Origin: an uncultured Bacilli bacterium
GTDB taxonomy: Bacteria; Bacillota_I; Bacilli_A; RF39; UBA660
NCBI GenBank assembly: GCA_934096755.1
Contig: CAKOMU010000004.1
Span: forward strand, 1 to 31,281
Direction: 5' to 3'
DNA length: 31,281 bases
Made by a program: the position numbers and the translations under genes. The notes under the pieces are model-generated. The model worked only from the letters and a program-made list of their open reading frames with translations, was not told the origin of the DNA and did not search any database. This document shows, piece by piece, positions 1 to 7,866 of the stretch (positions within the stretch are counted from its first letter, which is position 1; each line of letters starts with the position of its first letter).

Positions 1-1209
1 ATAGAAAAGAAATATGGTTCTGGAGAATATGAAGAATCTAAGGAAAATAAGTGGCCAGATGGTTATAATTATAATGCTTCATTATCTCGTTGTGAGAATG
101 GTAGTGAATTAGTTTGGAATGAAGATACAAGAAGTGTTTCCTTAAAAGCTAGTTTAAGTGATAAGTGTTATGTTTATTTTGATGTTATGCCACCAGATTT
201 ATATGTTAGTACAAGTAATGTTCCAAAAACTTATGGAGCATTAGTCAATCTTAATTGTAATGGTGGTAGTGCTACTTATAATCAAAAGTATAATAGAATT
301 GAAATTTCTGGTGTTGATAAAAATGCTAGTTGTAATTTGGATTATACAACAAGAACTAGCAAAACATATTTGAATAGTTATATTACATCATTAGCTGGTA
401 CTACGCAAGGTACTGGACAAGTAGTAAATGAAAATGGTTATAGATATGAAGGAAAGAATCCAAATAATTATGTGTGGTTTAATAATGAATTGTGGAGAAT
501 AATTGGAGTATTTGATTCTAATTCCCATGGCGTAAGTGGAAAAAATTTAGTGAAAATTATAAGAGCTGATACTTTGGATGGGCTAGCTTGGCATAAATCT
601 GGTACTAATGATTGGACTAAAGCTAGTTTGAATAAATTGCTTAATGGAGCATATTATAATGCCGAAGATGGAACTAGTTCTGGATATTGTTATGGATATT
701 CTTCCATAAAGGCAAATTGTGATTATACACAAAAAGGGATACAGAATGGATATCGAAGTATGGTTGTTAACGTTACTTGGTATCTGGGTGGGTATTCTAG
801 TAGTGGAGCTACAACTGAAGCTTTTTATGGATACGAAAGAGGAACTACGGTTTATAGTGGAAGACCAACGAGTACTACTGGATATATAGGATTGATGTAT
901 CCAAGTGATTATGGATATAGCGTATTATCTAGTAGTTGTTCTAGGACAACTACTTTAGGTTCTTATAGTTCTGCTTCATGTGGAGGTCAAAGTTGGTTAT
1001 ATGGTAAAGGTTATGAATGGACTTTGTCGCCAAATTCATCTGATTTTGACCATGGCTATAGTATAGATAGAGGTGGTAGTGTTCGAGAAGGTTATTCGTT
1101 TAGTGTTGATGCTGGATATGCACATCGTCCAGTTTTGTATTTAGATACATTTGTGTATAAAATTGATGGAGATGGAAGCTTAAGTAATCCATATATAATT
1201 GGGATGTGA
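1..1209 (+). CDS. Surface/secreted protein with Cys-pair modules and a C-type-lectin-like C-terminal domain (5' partial)
   Basis: The reading frame is open from base 1, so the start lies outside the window. The visible 402 residues hold two short modules, each with a Cys pair (near residues 31 to 55 and 80 to 112), then a domain of about 280 residues rich in Gly, Ser, Tyr and Asn. That domain contains VWFNNELWRIIGVF and ends with an SP-x(n)-HRPVLYL segment and a DGDGS..NPYIIGM tail. The order W-x-x-SP, variable stretch, RPV-L resembles DUF6273/FGE-like C-type-lectin folds; that fold is my inference. The next gene is a close paralogue starting 7 nt downstream. An extracellular role such as adhesion or ligand binding is likely, but the function is unknown. 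Confidence 0.75.
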   Translation: MEKKYGSGEYEESKENKWPDGYNYNASLSRCENGSELVWNEDTRSVSLKASLSDKCYVYFDVMPPDLYVSTSNVPKTYGALVNLNCNGGSATYNQKYNRIEISGVDKNASCNLDYTTRTSKTYLNSYITSLAGTTQGTGQVVNENGYRYEGKNPNNYVWFNNELWRIIGVFDSNSHGVSGKNLVKIIRADTLDGLAWHKSGTNDWTKASLNKLLNGAYYNAEDGTSSGYCYGYSSIKANCDYTQKGIQNGYRSMVVNVTWYLGGYSSSGATTEAFYGYERGTTVYSGRPTSTTGYIGLMYPSDYGYSVLSSSCSRTTTLGSYSSASCGGQSWLYGKGYEWTLSPNSSDFDHGYSIDRGGSVREGYSFSVDAGYAHRPVLYLDTFVYKIDGDGSLSNPYIIGM

Positions 1210-1216
1210 GGGTCTA

Positions 1217-2356
1217 ATGAATATGCAGAAAAGAGTTAAAATGGTATGTATAGCAATTGTGTGTATGTTAATAGTTATAACTTTTATTGTTATTGATAAT
1301 AAAGATAATAAAAAGACATTTAAGCAAGATGGAGTTACTTATGCATTAACACTTGATGGAAAGAGTACAAATAGTTTTCCTAGTAAAGGGTTGTATAAAG
1401 CGAGTGTAACTTGTGAAAATGCAACGGGAAAATGGTTATATGATGAATGGAAGTTAGCAATAGAAAATATAACAGGAAATGTAACATGTGATATAGATTT
1501 TACTACTATAAGTAAAACATATTTGAATAGTTATGTTACTTCACTAGCTGGTACAACACAAGGAACTGGACAAGTAGTAAATGAAAATGGATATAGGTAT
1601 GAAGGGAAAAATCCAAATAATTATGTATGGTTTAATAATGAATTATGGAGAATAATTGGAGTATTTGATTCTGCTTCCCATGGTGTAAGTGGAAAAAACT
1701 TGGTAAAAATTATAAGAGCTGATACTATGGATGGTCTTGTGTGGAATAAAGAAGACCCTAACGATTGGACAACAGCTAGTTTAAATTTATTACTTAATGT
1801 GGCATATTACAATGCTCAAGATGGAACTAATTCTGGCTATTGTTATGGTGATTCATTTAGTATGACTATGAATTGTGATTATACACAAAAAGGAATACAA
1901 GCTGGATATCGAAGTATGATAGCTAATGTTACTTGGTATTTGGGTGGATATTCAAGTAATGCTGCTACTGCAGAAGCATTTTATGGATATGAAAGAGGAA
2001 CAACAGTTTATAGTGGAAGACCAACAAGTACAACTGGATATGTAGGATTAATGTATCCAAGTGATTATGGATATAGTGTGTTATCTAGTAATTGTGCAAG
2101 AACGACCAAGCTAAATTCTTATGGAAAATCATCATGTGCGGGTCAAAGTTGGATATATGGTAAAGGATACGAATTCACTATATCTCCTTATTCTTCAAAC
2201 GGTTCATCTGTGTTTAATATATTGTTGAATGGTATTGTGTCTTCAGACGACGTACGTTATGGAAGTGTTCATCGGCCTGTCTTGTATCTCGATTCTTCTG
2301 TATATGTAATTGATGGAGATGGAAGTATGGCAAATCCTTATATAATTGGGATGTAG
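1217..2356 (+). CDS. Membrane-anchored surface protein, tandem paralogue of the preceding gene
   Basis: I chose ATG 1217 over the upstream in-frame TTG at 1199 because GAGGG (1208-1212) lies just before it; ATG 1223 is also possible. The 379-residue protein has one N-terminal hydrophobic segment (about residues 8 to 26), so it is a signal anchor or uncleaved signal, then one Cys-pair module and the same large C-terminal domain as its neighbour. The core (SKTYLNSY to YGKGYE) is very similar to the paralogue, and many DNA differences there are synonymous. The stretch between the SP motif and HRPVLYLD is almost unrelated. The start lies 7 nt after the first gene's stop, so the two are probably co-transcribed. 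Function unknown. Confidence 0.75.
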   Translation: MNMQKRVKMVCIAIVCMLIVITFIVIDNKDNKKTFKQDGVTYALTLDGKSTNSFPSKGLYKASVTCENATGKWLYDEWKLAIENITGNVTCDIDFTTISKTYLNSYVTSLAGTTQGTGQVVNENGYRYEGKNPNNYVWFNNELWRIIGVFDSASHGVSGKNLVKIIRADTMDGLVWNKEDPNDWTTASLNLLLNVAYYNAQDGTNSGYCYGDSFSMTMNCDYTQKGIQAGYRSMIANVTWYLGGYSSNAATAEAFYGYERGTTVYSGRPTSTTGYVGLMYPSDYGYSVLSSNCARTTKLNSYGKSSCAGQSWIYGKGYEFTISPYSSNGSSVFNILLNGIVSSDDVRYGSVHRPVLYLDSSVYVIDGDGSMANPYIIGM

Positions 2357-2514
2357 AAGTAGAGTAGAAAGAAATTCATTGGCAAATTAAGTAATTAAAT
2401 AGTAAATGTGTTTTTTCTCTTTTTCTTGTTAAGAATAAAACTGACAACATATATGAATTTCATTTAAATAGAATTGATTAACAACCTTATGTTAAAACAA
2501 CATTTTATGGCAAC

Positions 2515-2543
2515 AAAAAAGCTTACTGTGAAGTAAGTTTTTT
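2515..2543. terminator. Bidirectional rho-independent terminator
   Basis: CTTACT (2522-2527), loop GTGA and AGTAAG (2532-2537) form a perfect 6-bp stem. T6 follows on the plus strand and A6 precedes it, so it can end both the surface-protein genes and ponA. Bases 2357-2514 show nothing else that I recognise. Confidence 0.85.
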
Positions 2544-5138
2544 CTATTCTAGTTCATCGTCATCGTCGTCGTCTGTGTTATTGTTATTACCAGAGTTATT
2601 ATTTGGTTTATTGTTATTATTTGGTTTATTGTTATTGATGATATTATCGACGTTAGAATCAATATTGGCATTGGAATGAATTTCTAAGCTATCACTCATA
2701 TTAGCTGTATATAAGGAATAGGCCGATTTAATGACATATGTATTTTTACCTGAGCTAGGATTATTGACGGTGTAACTTGTATTATCGGTTCGGCCGAGAA
2801 GTGTGAGTGATCCATCATTGTTTTTTTGATAAACTAGGTAACCTAAGCTGCCAACATAAGAATTATTGTAGCTAAGACGATTTTCATAATATTTATAAGC
2901 ACTGCTACCATATCCCTTGTTGAAATACTCTTGTAAGTAACTAGGATTTATGGCATCTGGAGTAGAAATTCCTGTCCAACTTAATTTAATACTAGTACCG
3001 TCAAAAGTGGCATTACCACCGGTCGGTGCTTTTAATTTGGAAAATCTTATTGATTCATCAGTTGGTTCAGTTCCTTCTTTAAATAAATCAGTCATTCTCA
3101 GGTTGCTTGGAGTGTATTCACTTGGTAATTGAGTAGGGATTGTTTCTTTTTCTATTTCGATACTAATGATACCGCTGGGTTCTTCAAATGTTTTATTTTG
3201 AGAATAAATTTTAGAACCTATAGTTTTCATCACCGCATTTCTTATTCTTCCACCGATGGTTGCTGTTAAGTAATGTTCTGAAGTATTAGTATCATAACCA
3301 ATCCAAAGAGCAATGGCATATTCTGGTGAATAAGTAATGTTCCAAGCATCCCTAGTAGCTGATGCTGGAATTCCTAATTTACTAGTAGTTGCTTCATCAA
3401 GATTTGTTGTACCGGATTTAGCAGCGATTTGGGTTCCACTAACCGTAATGCCACCAACACCGCTTTGGGCTGCTGATATTAACATGTCTGTAATCATGTA
3501 AGCTGTTTCTTCACTCATTACTTTAACTTTTTCGGGTTTTTGATCAAATGTTTTACCATTTTCTAATAAAGTAACTTTGGTGTAAGAATAAGGTTTAATG
3601 TAATATCCTCCACGACCAAAGGTTGCGTATGCAGCGGACATTTGAATAGGACTAACACCATCAAAACCACCGATAGAAGCAGATTCATAAAGATCACTAC
3701 CATAATCAATACCTAAATTGTGAACAAAATCTTTAATATAGTTAGGATTTTCCGCATAAACGGCTTGAAAAGCTTGAAGAGCTGGAATATTTCGCGAATT
3801 TACTAGTGCAGTACGCATAGTGATTAAGCCAGAATATTTACCGTCGGCATTTTTAATTGCCGTACCATTAGAGTAGGTAGTAGGTTCATCTAAGAAAAGA
3901 GTAGCAGGTGAACCGTTTAAATATTCGATATATGGACCGTAGTCAAAGATTGGTTTAGCCGTAGATCCTGGTTGTCTTTTTATGGTTGCCCGATTTGTTC
4001 CTTTAGCACTATAGTTTCTACCTCCTGATAATGCTACTAATGAACCATCTGTTGTACTAGTAATGGCTACGCCTTCTTGCATTGCTTCATTAGGAAAGTT
4101 ATAGATCGAACCATTTTCTAAATTATTTAGTACGGCTTGAACGTTTTGATTAATAGTAGTTACAATTTTCATTGGGACAGTGTATGGATCATAACCTGTG
4201 TTTTTTTCAACTTCATCCATAACGTAGTCAATGGCAGCTTGACTTGCAGAATTACTAGCTGTTTGATTGGTGCTGACTAAAGATTCGATAGGAATATTTA
4301 AAACAGCATTTTTTTCTTCTTCTGTTATATATCCATGATTAACCATTAAACTTAAAACAATTTTTTGTCTATTTCTTACCCCGACAGGGTTTTTATATGC
4401 GTTGTATAGACGAGGGTTTTGGAACATACCTGCAATAATTGATGCTTCTGCTAAAGAAATGTCGGATACTGATTTACCAAAATAATATTGACAAGCTTGT
4501 TCAACACCAGCGATGCCAGTATAATTTAAGTTTCCATCGTTACCAAACCATTGACTATTGACATAAAATTCTAAGATTTCTTCTTTAGTGTAATTACTTT
4601 CGACTTTAAATACAGCCATATAGATATCAGTAAATTTTCTTATGATACCTTTAATACCATGGGCTTCACTGGAAGTATATGTTTGTTTTACAACTTGCAT
4701 GGTTAGTGTTGAAGCTCCACCAGCACTAGAATTTCCTAATAATTGGCCAAATGACGCTTTCGTAAATCTGGCTACATCTAAACCACTATGTTGGAAAAAA
4801 CGTGAATCTTCGGTAGCGACGATAGCATCTACCAGTACTTGTGGTAGGTCATCATAAGTTACTAAAACCCGGTCATCCTTTCCTAAACGAGCTAATTCTG
4901 TGACTCCATCATTATAATATAGTACACTAGATTCTTTGGAATATAATTTATCTTTATCAAAATCTGGTGATGTGATAATAATATACAATAAAAATATGAG
5001 TATTAACGAAATAAGACTAATACCACCGATTAACAGAATACTAAGAATTGTATTTTTGATTGATCTTTGTGATTTAGGCTTATTTGGATCACTACTTTTC
5101 TTTTTAATTTTAATTTTTCCTAGTTTAATTTTTTTCAT
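2544..5138 (-). CDS. ponA: Class A penicillin-binding protein 1A (bifunctional transglycosylase/transpeptidase)
   Basis: Polymerises glycan strands from lipid II and cross-links the peptides at the outer face of the membrane. I chose the ATG at 5138 because GGAGGAG lies just upstream; an earlier in-frame start would add 8 residues with a poorer site. The protein has 864 residues: a basic cytoplasmic tail, a membrane segment (about 27 to 55), a GT51 domain with catalytic Glu110 in ATEDSRFFQHSG and the GASTLTMQ motif, then a transpeptidase domain with SxxK (Ser392 in QPGSTAK), SRN (Ser448) and KSGT (Lys574). A fibronectin-III-like segment follows, then an Asn-rich tail ending in acidic residues. 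It overlaps recU by 14 nt, the recU-ponA order known from Bacillus. Confidence 0.95.
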   Translation of the reverse strand: MKKIKLGKIKIKKKSSDPNKPKSQRSIKNTILSILLIGGISLISLILIFLLYIIITSPDFDKDKLYSKESSVLYYNDGVTELARLGKDDRVLVTYDDLPQVLVDAIVATEDSRFFQHSGLDVARFTKASFGQLLGNSSAGGASTLTMQVVKQTYTSSEAHGIKGIIRKFTDIYMAVFKVESNYTKEEILEFYVNSQWFGNDGNLNYTGIAGVEQACQYYFGKSVSDISLAEASIIAGMFQNPRLYNAYKNPVGVRNRQKIVLSLMVNHGYITEEEKNAVLNIPIESLVSTNQTASNSASQAAIDYVMDEVEKNTGYDPYTVPMKIVTTINQNVQAVLNNLENGSIYNFPNEAMQEGVAITSTTDGSLVALSGGRNYSAKGTNRATIKRQPGSTAKPIFDYGPYIEYLNGSPATLFLDEPTTYSNGTAIKNADGKYSGLITMRTALVNSRNIPALQAFQAVYAENPNYIKDFVHNLGIDYGSDLYESASIGGFDGVSPIQMSAAYATFGRGGYYIKPYSYTKVTLLENGKTFDQKPEKVKVMSEETAYMITDMLISAAQSGVGGITVSGTQIAAKSGTTNLDEATTSKLGIPASATRDAWNITYSPEYAIALWIGYDTNTSEHYLTATIGGRIRNAVMKTIGSKIYSQNKTFEEPSGIISIEIEKETIPTQLPSEYTPSNLRMTDLFKEGTEPTDESIRFSKLKAPTGGNATFDGTSIKLSWTGISTPDAINPSYLQEYFNKGYGSSAYKYYENRLSYNNSYVGSLGYLVYQKNNDGSLTLLGRTDNTSYTVNNPSSGKNTYVIKSAYSLYTANMSDSLEIHSNANIDSNVDNIINNNKPNNNNKPNNNSGNNNNTDDDDDDELE

Positions 5139-5691
5139 ATGTCTCCTCCAATAATTTATCAACGGCTACAAGATAATCTAAACCATGTAGGGTTAAGCTA
5201 ATTGTAAAACTATTTTTTTTAATATATTCATAGGGAATACTTTTTCTAGTTTCATTTTTTAAAAATGTCAAAAAAGCGGATGCTGGGAACAAAAAATATT
5301 CGTCATTCATATAAATGATGAGAAAAACAATTCCTTTTTCGTTATAAACATTTTTAATATGTTTTATTTGATGTTCATGTACATTAGCGATAGGAAAGGA
5401 GGTTTTATTTTGTGTCATTTTGGCATCAAATTCAATATATTGACCTCGATAGATTCCATTAAAATCTAATGTTGATGGACTTTCATAAAAGGCATCAGTT
5501 ATCCGCTTGGCATTGTTTTGAAATGACATTTTTACTACTTTTATGGGAGTAGGCTTTTTATAAATAAAAGCCTTTTTTTGTTCCTCATAATATTGGTTTG
5601 CTTGGGTAATTAGATATTCCAAATCCATACCACGATTTTTATAGTTTATCTCTTTATGATAATTTTTTTTTATATAGCTTGGATATAACAA
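5125..5691 (-). CDS. recU: Holliday junction resolvase RecU
   Basis: RecU cleaves Holliday junctions during recombination and chromosome segregation and belongs to the PD-(D/E)XK nuclease fold. The 188-residue protein carries family blocks: NRGMDLE near the N-terminus, KKPTPIKVVK, PSTLDFNGIYRGQYIEFDAK (the catalytic Asp and Glu-x-Lys) and SFPIANVHEHQI. I chose TTG 5691, which gives an N-terminus MLYPS like the usual RecU start and lies 4 to 5 nt after AGGTGAT; GTG 5700 in the same frame is the alternative. Its end overlaps ponA by 14 nt, and the ponA ribosome site lies inside recU, so the two are likely translationally coupled. Confidence 0.92.
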   Translation of the reverse strand: MLYPSYIKKNYHKEINYKNRGMDLEYLITQANQYYEEQKKAFIYKKPTPIKVVKMSFQNNAKRITDAFYESPSTLDFNGIYRGQYIEFDAKMTQNKTSFPIANVHEHQIKHIKNVYNEKGIVFLIIYMNDEYFLFPASAFLTFLKNETRKSIPYEYIKKNSFTISLTLHGLDYLVAVDKLLEETYEKN

Positions 5692-5709
5692 AATAATCAC
5701 CTGTATATA

Positions 5710-5738
5710 ATTATATCATATTCATAACACTTTGTCTT
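5710..5738 (-). promoter_or_regulatory. SigA-type promoter for recU-ponA
   Basis: On the minus strand, AAGACA (5738-5733) and TATAAT (5715-5710) are separated by 17 nt, just upstream of the recU start. The -10 is perfect and the -35 is weak. Confidence 0.6.
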
Positions 5739-5782
5739 AATAACTCGCTTTAAATTTGTCAAATAAAAGACAAGGAAATCTT

Positions 5783-5800
5783 TTGACATTTTTTGTCGAA
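5783..5800. promoter_or_regulatory. Palindrome-like motif TTGACA-N4-TTGTCGAA, possible operator
   Basis: The two halves form an imperfect inverted repeat (TTGACA against TGTCGAA). The same 6+8 nt pattern with the same N4 gap recurs at 31196-31213. It lies between divergent recU and the small ORF at 5850, and its left half also resembles a -35 box. The regulator is unknown. Confidence 0.35.
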
Positions 5801-5849
5801 AGTAATGAAATAATAACGAGAATTTTGTAAAATATTGGTGGGTGATAAA

Positions 5850-5966
5850 ATGCGAGTTGAAACGATATTAAATATAATGATAGAAAAATTAGATTGGAGT
5901 AAGTTGAATCTTTTATTTATTAAAGAGGAAAATACTGGTATAGAGGAAAATATTGACGATAATTGA
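5850..5966 (+). CDS. Small ORF, 38 residues, unknown
   Basis: ATG 5850 follows a good ribosome site (GGTGGGTGAT, 5838-5846 region). The product begins MRVETILNIMIEKLDW and ends in an acidic tail; I see no membrane segment or known motif. It lies between recU and gpsB on the gpsB strand, and its last codons overlap the gpsB promoter. The case rests only on the ribosome site and open frame, so it may be a real small protein or chance. Confidence 0.4.
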   Translation: MRVETILNIMIEKLDWSKLNLLFIKEENTGIEENIDDN

Positions 5967-5981
5967 AAAATAAGATATAAT
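5953..5981 (+). promoter_or_regulatory. SigA-type promoter for gpsB (and probably rnpB)
   Basis: TTGACG (5953-5958), 17-nt spacer, TATAAT (5976-5981). It lies about 20 nt upstream of the chosen gpsB start and is one of the best promoter matches in the window. Confidence 0.8.
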
Positions 5982-6003
5982 TTTGGTGTTAGAGGTGAGT
6001 ATA

Positions 6004-6330
6004 TTGTATAACGATCGATTATATTTATCTCCACAAGAAATTTTGGAGAAAGAATTTAAGATTGATGCTAGGGGATATCGACCTCAAGAAGTTGATAAGT
6101 TTTTGGATATGGTTATCCGCGATTATACTGAATATGGTAATATAATCCGGAAGTTAGAAAAAGATGTCAAAGATTTGACTGATGATAATATAAAACTAAA
6201 ACAAGAAATAAGAAGATTACAAAATGAATTACAAGCTAGCAATGAAACACCGGTTAAGGTTGCTAATAATGTTGATTTATTAAAAAGAATTAGTCAATTA
6301 GAAAAAGTTGTTTACGGATCAAATGAATAA
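6004..6330 (+). CDS. gpsB: Cell-division regulator GpsB (DivIVA family)
   Basis: GpsB is a cytoplasmic coiled-coil adaptor that shuttles PBP1 between septum and side wall. The 108-residue protein has the DivIVA membrane-binding motif (SPQEILEKEFKIDARGYRPQEVDKFLD, split here only by description), then a coiled coil (about residues 38 to 75), a linker and the short C-terminal trimerisation block LLKRISQLEKVVYG. I chose TTG 6004 because AGAGGTGAG (5991-5999 region) is placed for it and it matches the usual GpsB length; an upstream TTG at 5983 lies inside the promoter region. Its stop codon is inside the P1 stem of rnpB. ponA, the known GpsB partner, is encoded nearby. Confidence 0.92.
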   Translation: MYNDRLYLSPQEILEKEFKIDARGYRPQEVDKFLDMVIRDYTEYGNIIRKLEKDVKDLTDDNIKLKQEIRRLQNELQASNETPVKVANNVDLLKRISQLEKVVYGSNE

Positions 6331-6680
6331 TTTAGTGGCAAATGCTGCATAAAATAGTTATGTAGAGGAAAGTCCATGCTCGCACAAACTGCGATGTTTG
6401 TAGTGTTCATGCTTAGGGAAAAAATAACCTAAGGTAGAGAAATCTAACGGCGTCGAGGAAGCCTTTAATATGGTTTTATTAGATGTAAAGTGCCAAAGAG
6501 ACGAGCTGTATGGGAAACTGTACAGGTGGAACGTGGTAAACCCCATGAGCGAGAAACCCAAATTATGGTAGGGGAGCTTGAGATGAAGAAATGAATAAGT
6601 CTTAGGTATCGTAAGATAAGATAAATATTTGCCCCTCTTAAATTAAGAGGACAGAACATGGCTTATGAAATTATTTTTGG
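6325..6680 (+). ncRNA. rnpB: RNase P RNA (B type)
   Basis: Catalytic RNA that removes tRNA 5' leaders. Universal blocks are visible: GAGGAAAGTCC...GCTCGCAC (6365-6385), GTAAACCCC then GAGCGAGAAACCCAAAT (about 6536-6563) and ACAGAACATGGCTTA (6651-6665). P1 forms from AATAATTT (6326-6333) and AAATTATT (6668-6675). The order of elements resembles the Bacillus B-type RNA. The 5' strand of P1 includes the gpsB stop codon. I see no clear promoter of its own and only a short T run after P1, so it may be cut from a longer transcript. The exact ends are estimated from P1. Confidence 0.95.
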
Positions 6681-6703
6681 TTTAAAAAAAGGAGTGAAAA
6701 GTT

Positions 6704-7177
6704 TTGAACGAAATCGGTGAGGAACTCCAGTACGCTAGGGAGTCATCAGGTGTAAGTTTAAATGAAGCAAGTAAAGATTTAAATATTAAAGTGGAAATAC
6801 TTGAAAACATTGAAGATGGGAGAACAGGTGCTTTTAAGGATATATTTGAATTAAAAGATTATATTGCTAGTTATGCAAAGTATTTAGGATTAGATGATAA
6901 GGAACTAATTGATGATTTTAATGAATATATGTTTGAATATACTTCAAAAATTCCCATTAAAGAAATTGAAAAAACTATTGAATTAAAACTTAAAACAGAA
7001 AAAAAAGAAGATGAAGTAGTTTCACCTTATACAAAAAAAACAAAAAAATATAGTAGTTGGGTGTATATTGTTATTTATGCTATTATATTTTTATTAGTTG
7101 TTGTAGCTATTTTTTGGTCGGTTAAGCAAGTAACCATTAATAAACAGTCTACAGATACAATTAGTTATGGAAAGTAG
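6704..7177 (+). CDS. rodZ: Short RodZ-like protein (HTH plus one membrane segment)
   Basis: RodZ links MreB filaments to the membrane in rod-shape control. TTG 6704 is chosen because AAAGGAGTG (about 6688-6696) precedes it and the frame matches. The 157-residue protein has a Cro/RodZ-type helix-turn-helix domain (about residues 1 to 70: IGEELQYARESSGVSLNEASKDLNI), a charged linker, and one membrane segment (about 121 to 142), then only about 15 external residues. Longer RodZ proteins carry a periplasmic or external beta domain (DUF4115), which is missing here. It is followed by pgsA, the rodZ(ymfM)-pgsA order of Bacillus. It starts 24 nt after rnpB with no clear terminator between. Confidence 0.82.
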   Translation: MNEIGEELQYARESSGVSLNEASKDLNIKVEILENIEDGRTGAFKDIFELKDYIASYAKYLGLDDKELIDDFNEYMFEYTSKIPIKEIEKTIELKLKTEKKEDEVVSPYTKKTKKYSSWVYIVIYAIIFLLVVVAIFWSVKQVTINKQSTDTISYGK

Positions 7178-7184
7178 TGATAAA

Positions 7185-7784
7185 ATGAATTTGCCAAATA
7201 GAATTACTTTAGGAAGAGTAATATTATCAGCTTTGTTATTAGTGATGATGTTGTTACCTTGGTATCAAATGGGAGTCCATTTTCCTGTTTATCACGTGGG
7301 TAATGTTAATGTTTCTATTGAATATATCATTGGTGGTATTATTTTCTTGATTGCTTCTGTAACAGACTTTTTAGATGGGTATTTGGCACGTAAAAATAAT
7401 CAGGTAACAGATTTTGGCAAAGTGATGGATGCTATTGCAGATAAACTTTTGGTTAATGGCCTTTTGATTATTTTAGCTTATAATAGAGTAATATCTGTGG
7501 TAATTCCAGTAGTAATTATTTCTCGAGATATTGTTGTTGATTCTTGTAAAATGATTTCTGGTAACAAGGGAAAAGTGGTGGCAGCATCTATTTTAGGTAA
7601 GATTAAAACTATTTGTATGATGGTTGGGTTAACGTTGACGATGTTTTATAATTTACCGTTTGAGCTAATTGGTTTACCTGTTGCGGATTTATGTTTAGTG
7701 AGTGCAGTTATTTTATCGGTTGTATCCGGTGTTCAATATTTTTATAATGTTAAGGATATCTTATTTCCTGGAAAGACAAATTAA
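7185..7784 (+). CDS. pgsA: CDP-diacylglycerol-glycerol-3-phosphate 3-phosphatidyltransferase
   Basis: Makes phosphatidylglycerophosphate, the precursor of phosphatidylglycerol and cardiolipin, in the cytoplasmic membrane. The 199-residue protein starts MNLPNRIT, as PgsA usually does, which is why I prefer ATG 7185 to ATG 7167 (the latter would overlap rodZ). The CDP-alcohol phosphotransferase motif DG-x2-AR-x8-G-x3-D-x3-D is intact (DGYLAR...DFGKVMDAIAD, about residues 64 to 87), with several hydrophobic segments around it. The gap after rodZ is 7 nt, so the two are co-transcribed. The stop lies within the following terminator stem. Confidence 0.93.
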   Translation: MNLPNRITLGRVILSALLLVMMLLPWYQMGVHFPVYHVGNVNVSIEYIIGGIIFLIASVTDFLDGYLARKNNQVTDFGKVMDAIADKLLVNGLLIILAYNRVISVVIPVVIISRDIVVDSCKMISGNKGKVVAASILGKIKTICMMVGLTLTMFYNLPFELIGLPVADLCLVSAVILSVVSGVQYFYNVKDILFPGKTN

Positions 7785-7799
7785 ATTTTGTCTTTTTTT
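7773..7799 (+). terminator. Rho-independent terminator after pgsA
   Basis: AAGACAAA (7773-7780) pairs with TTTGTCTT (7787-7794), followed by more T. The pgsA stop codon is in the loop. Confidence 0.85.
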
Positions 7800-7814
7800 G
7801 ATAATTGATAGTAA

Positions 7815-7843
7815 TTTACAATATAATATTAACATGCTATAAT
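7815..7843 (+). promoter_or_regulatory. SigA-type promoter for the HAD-family gene
   Basis: TTTACA (7815-7820), 17-nt spacer, TATAAT (7838-7843), 23 nt before the start. Confidence 0.75.
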
Positions 7844-7866
7844 ACAACAAAACGAGGGTGGTTTGT

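Noticed and set aside
1207..1209. Mycoplasma-type code with TGA read as Trp
   Set aside because: TGA ends this gene just before the next gene's ribosome site and start, and Trp is coded by TGG throughout.
1021..2300. Diversity-generating retroelement target
   Set aside because: The variable segment before HRPVLYL recalls DGR targets, but I found no reverse transcriptase, no template repeat and no excess of AAY codons.
2560..2640. Repeat-rich stretch at the end of ponA
   Set aside because: It codes for the Asn-rich and Asp-rich tail of PBP1A in frame, so it is a low-complexity coding sequence and not a CRISPR array or mobile element.
2950..5154. Plus-strand open frames inside ponA
   Set aside because: They are antisense to conserved PBP motifs and have no support of their own.
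5759..6034. Open frame of 91 residues on the minus strand
   Set aside because: It runs opposite the small ORF and the gpsB promoter and has no ribosome site or family signal.
6358..6659. Open frames on the minus strand across rnpB
   Set aside because: They lie on the complement of RNase P RNA conserved blocks, so they are chance frames.
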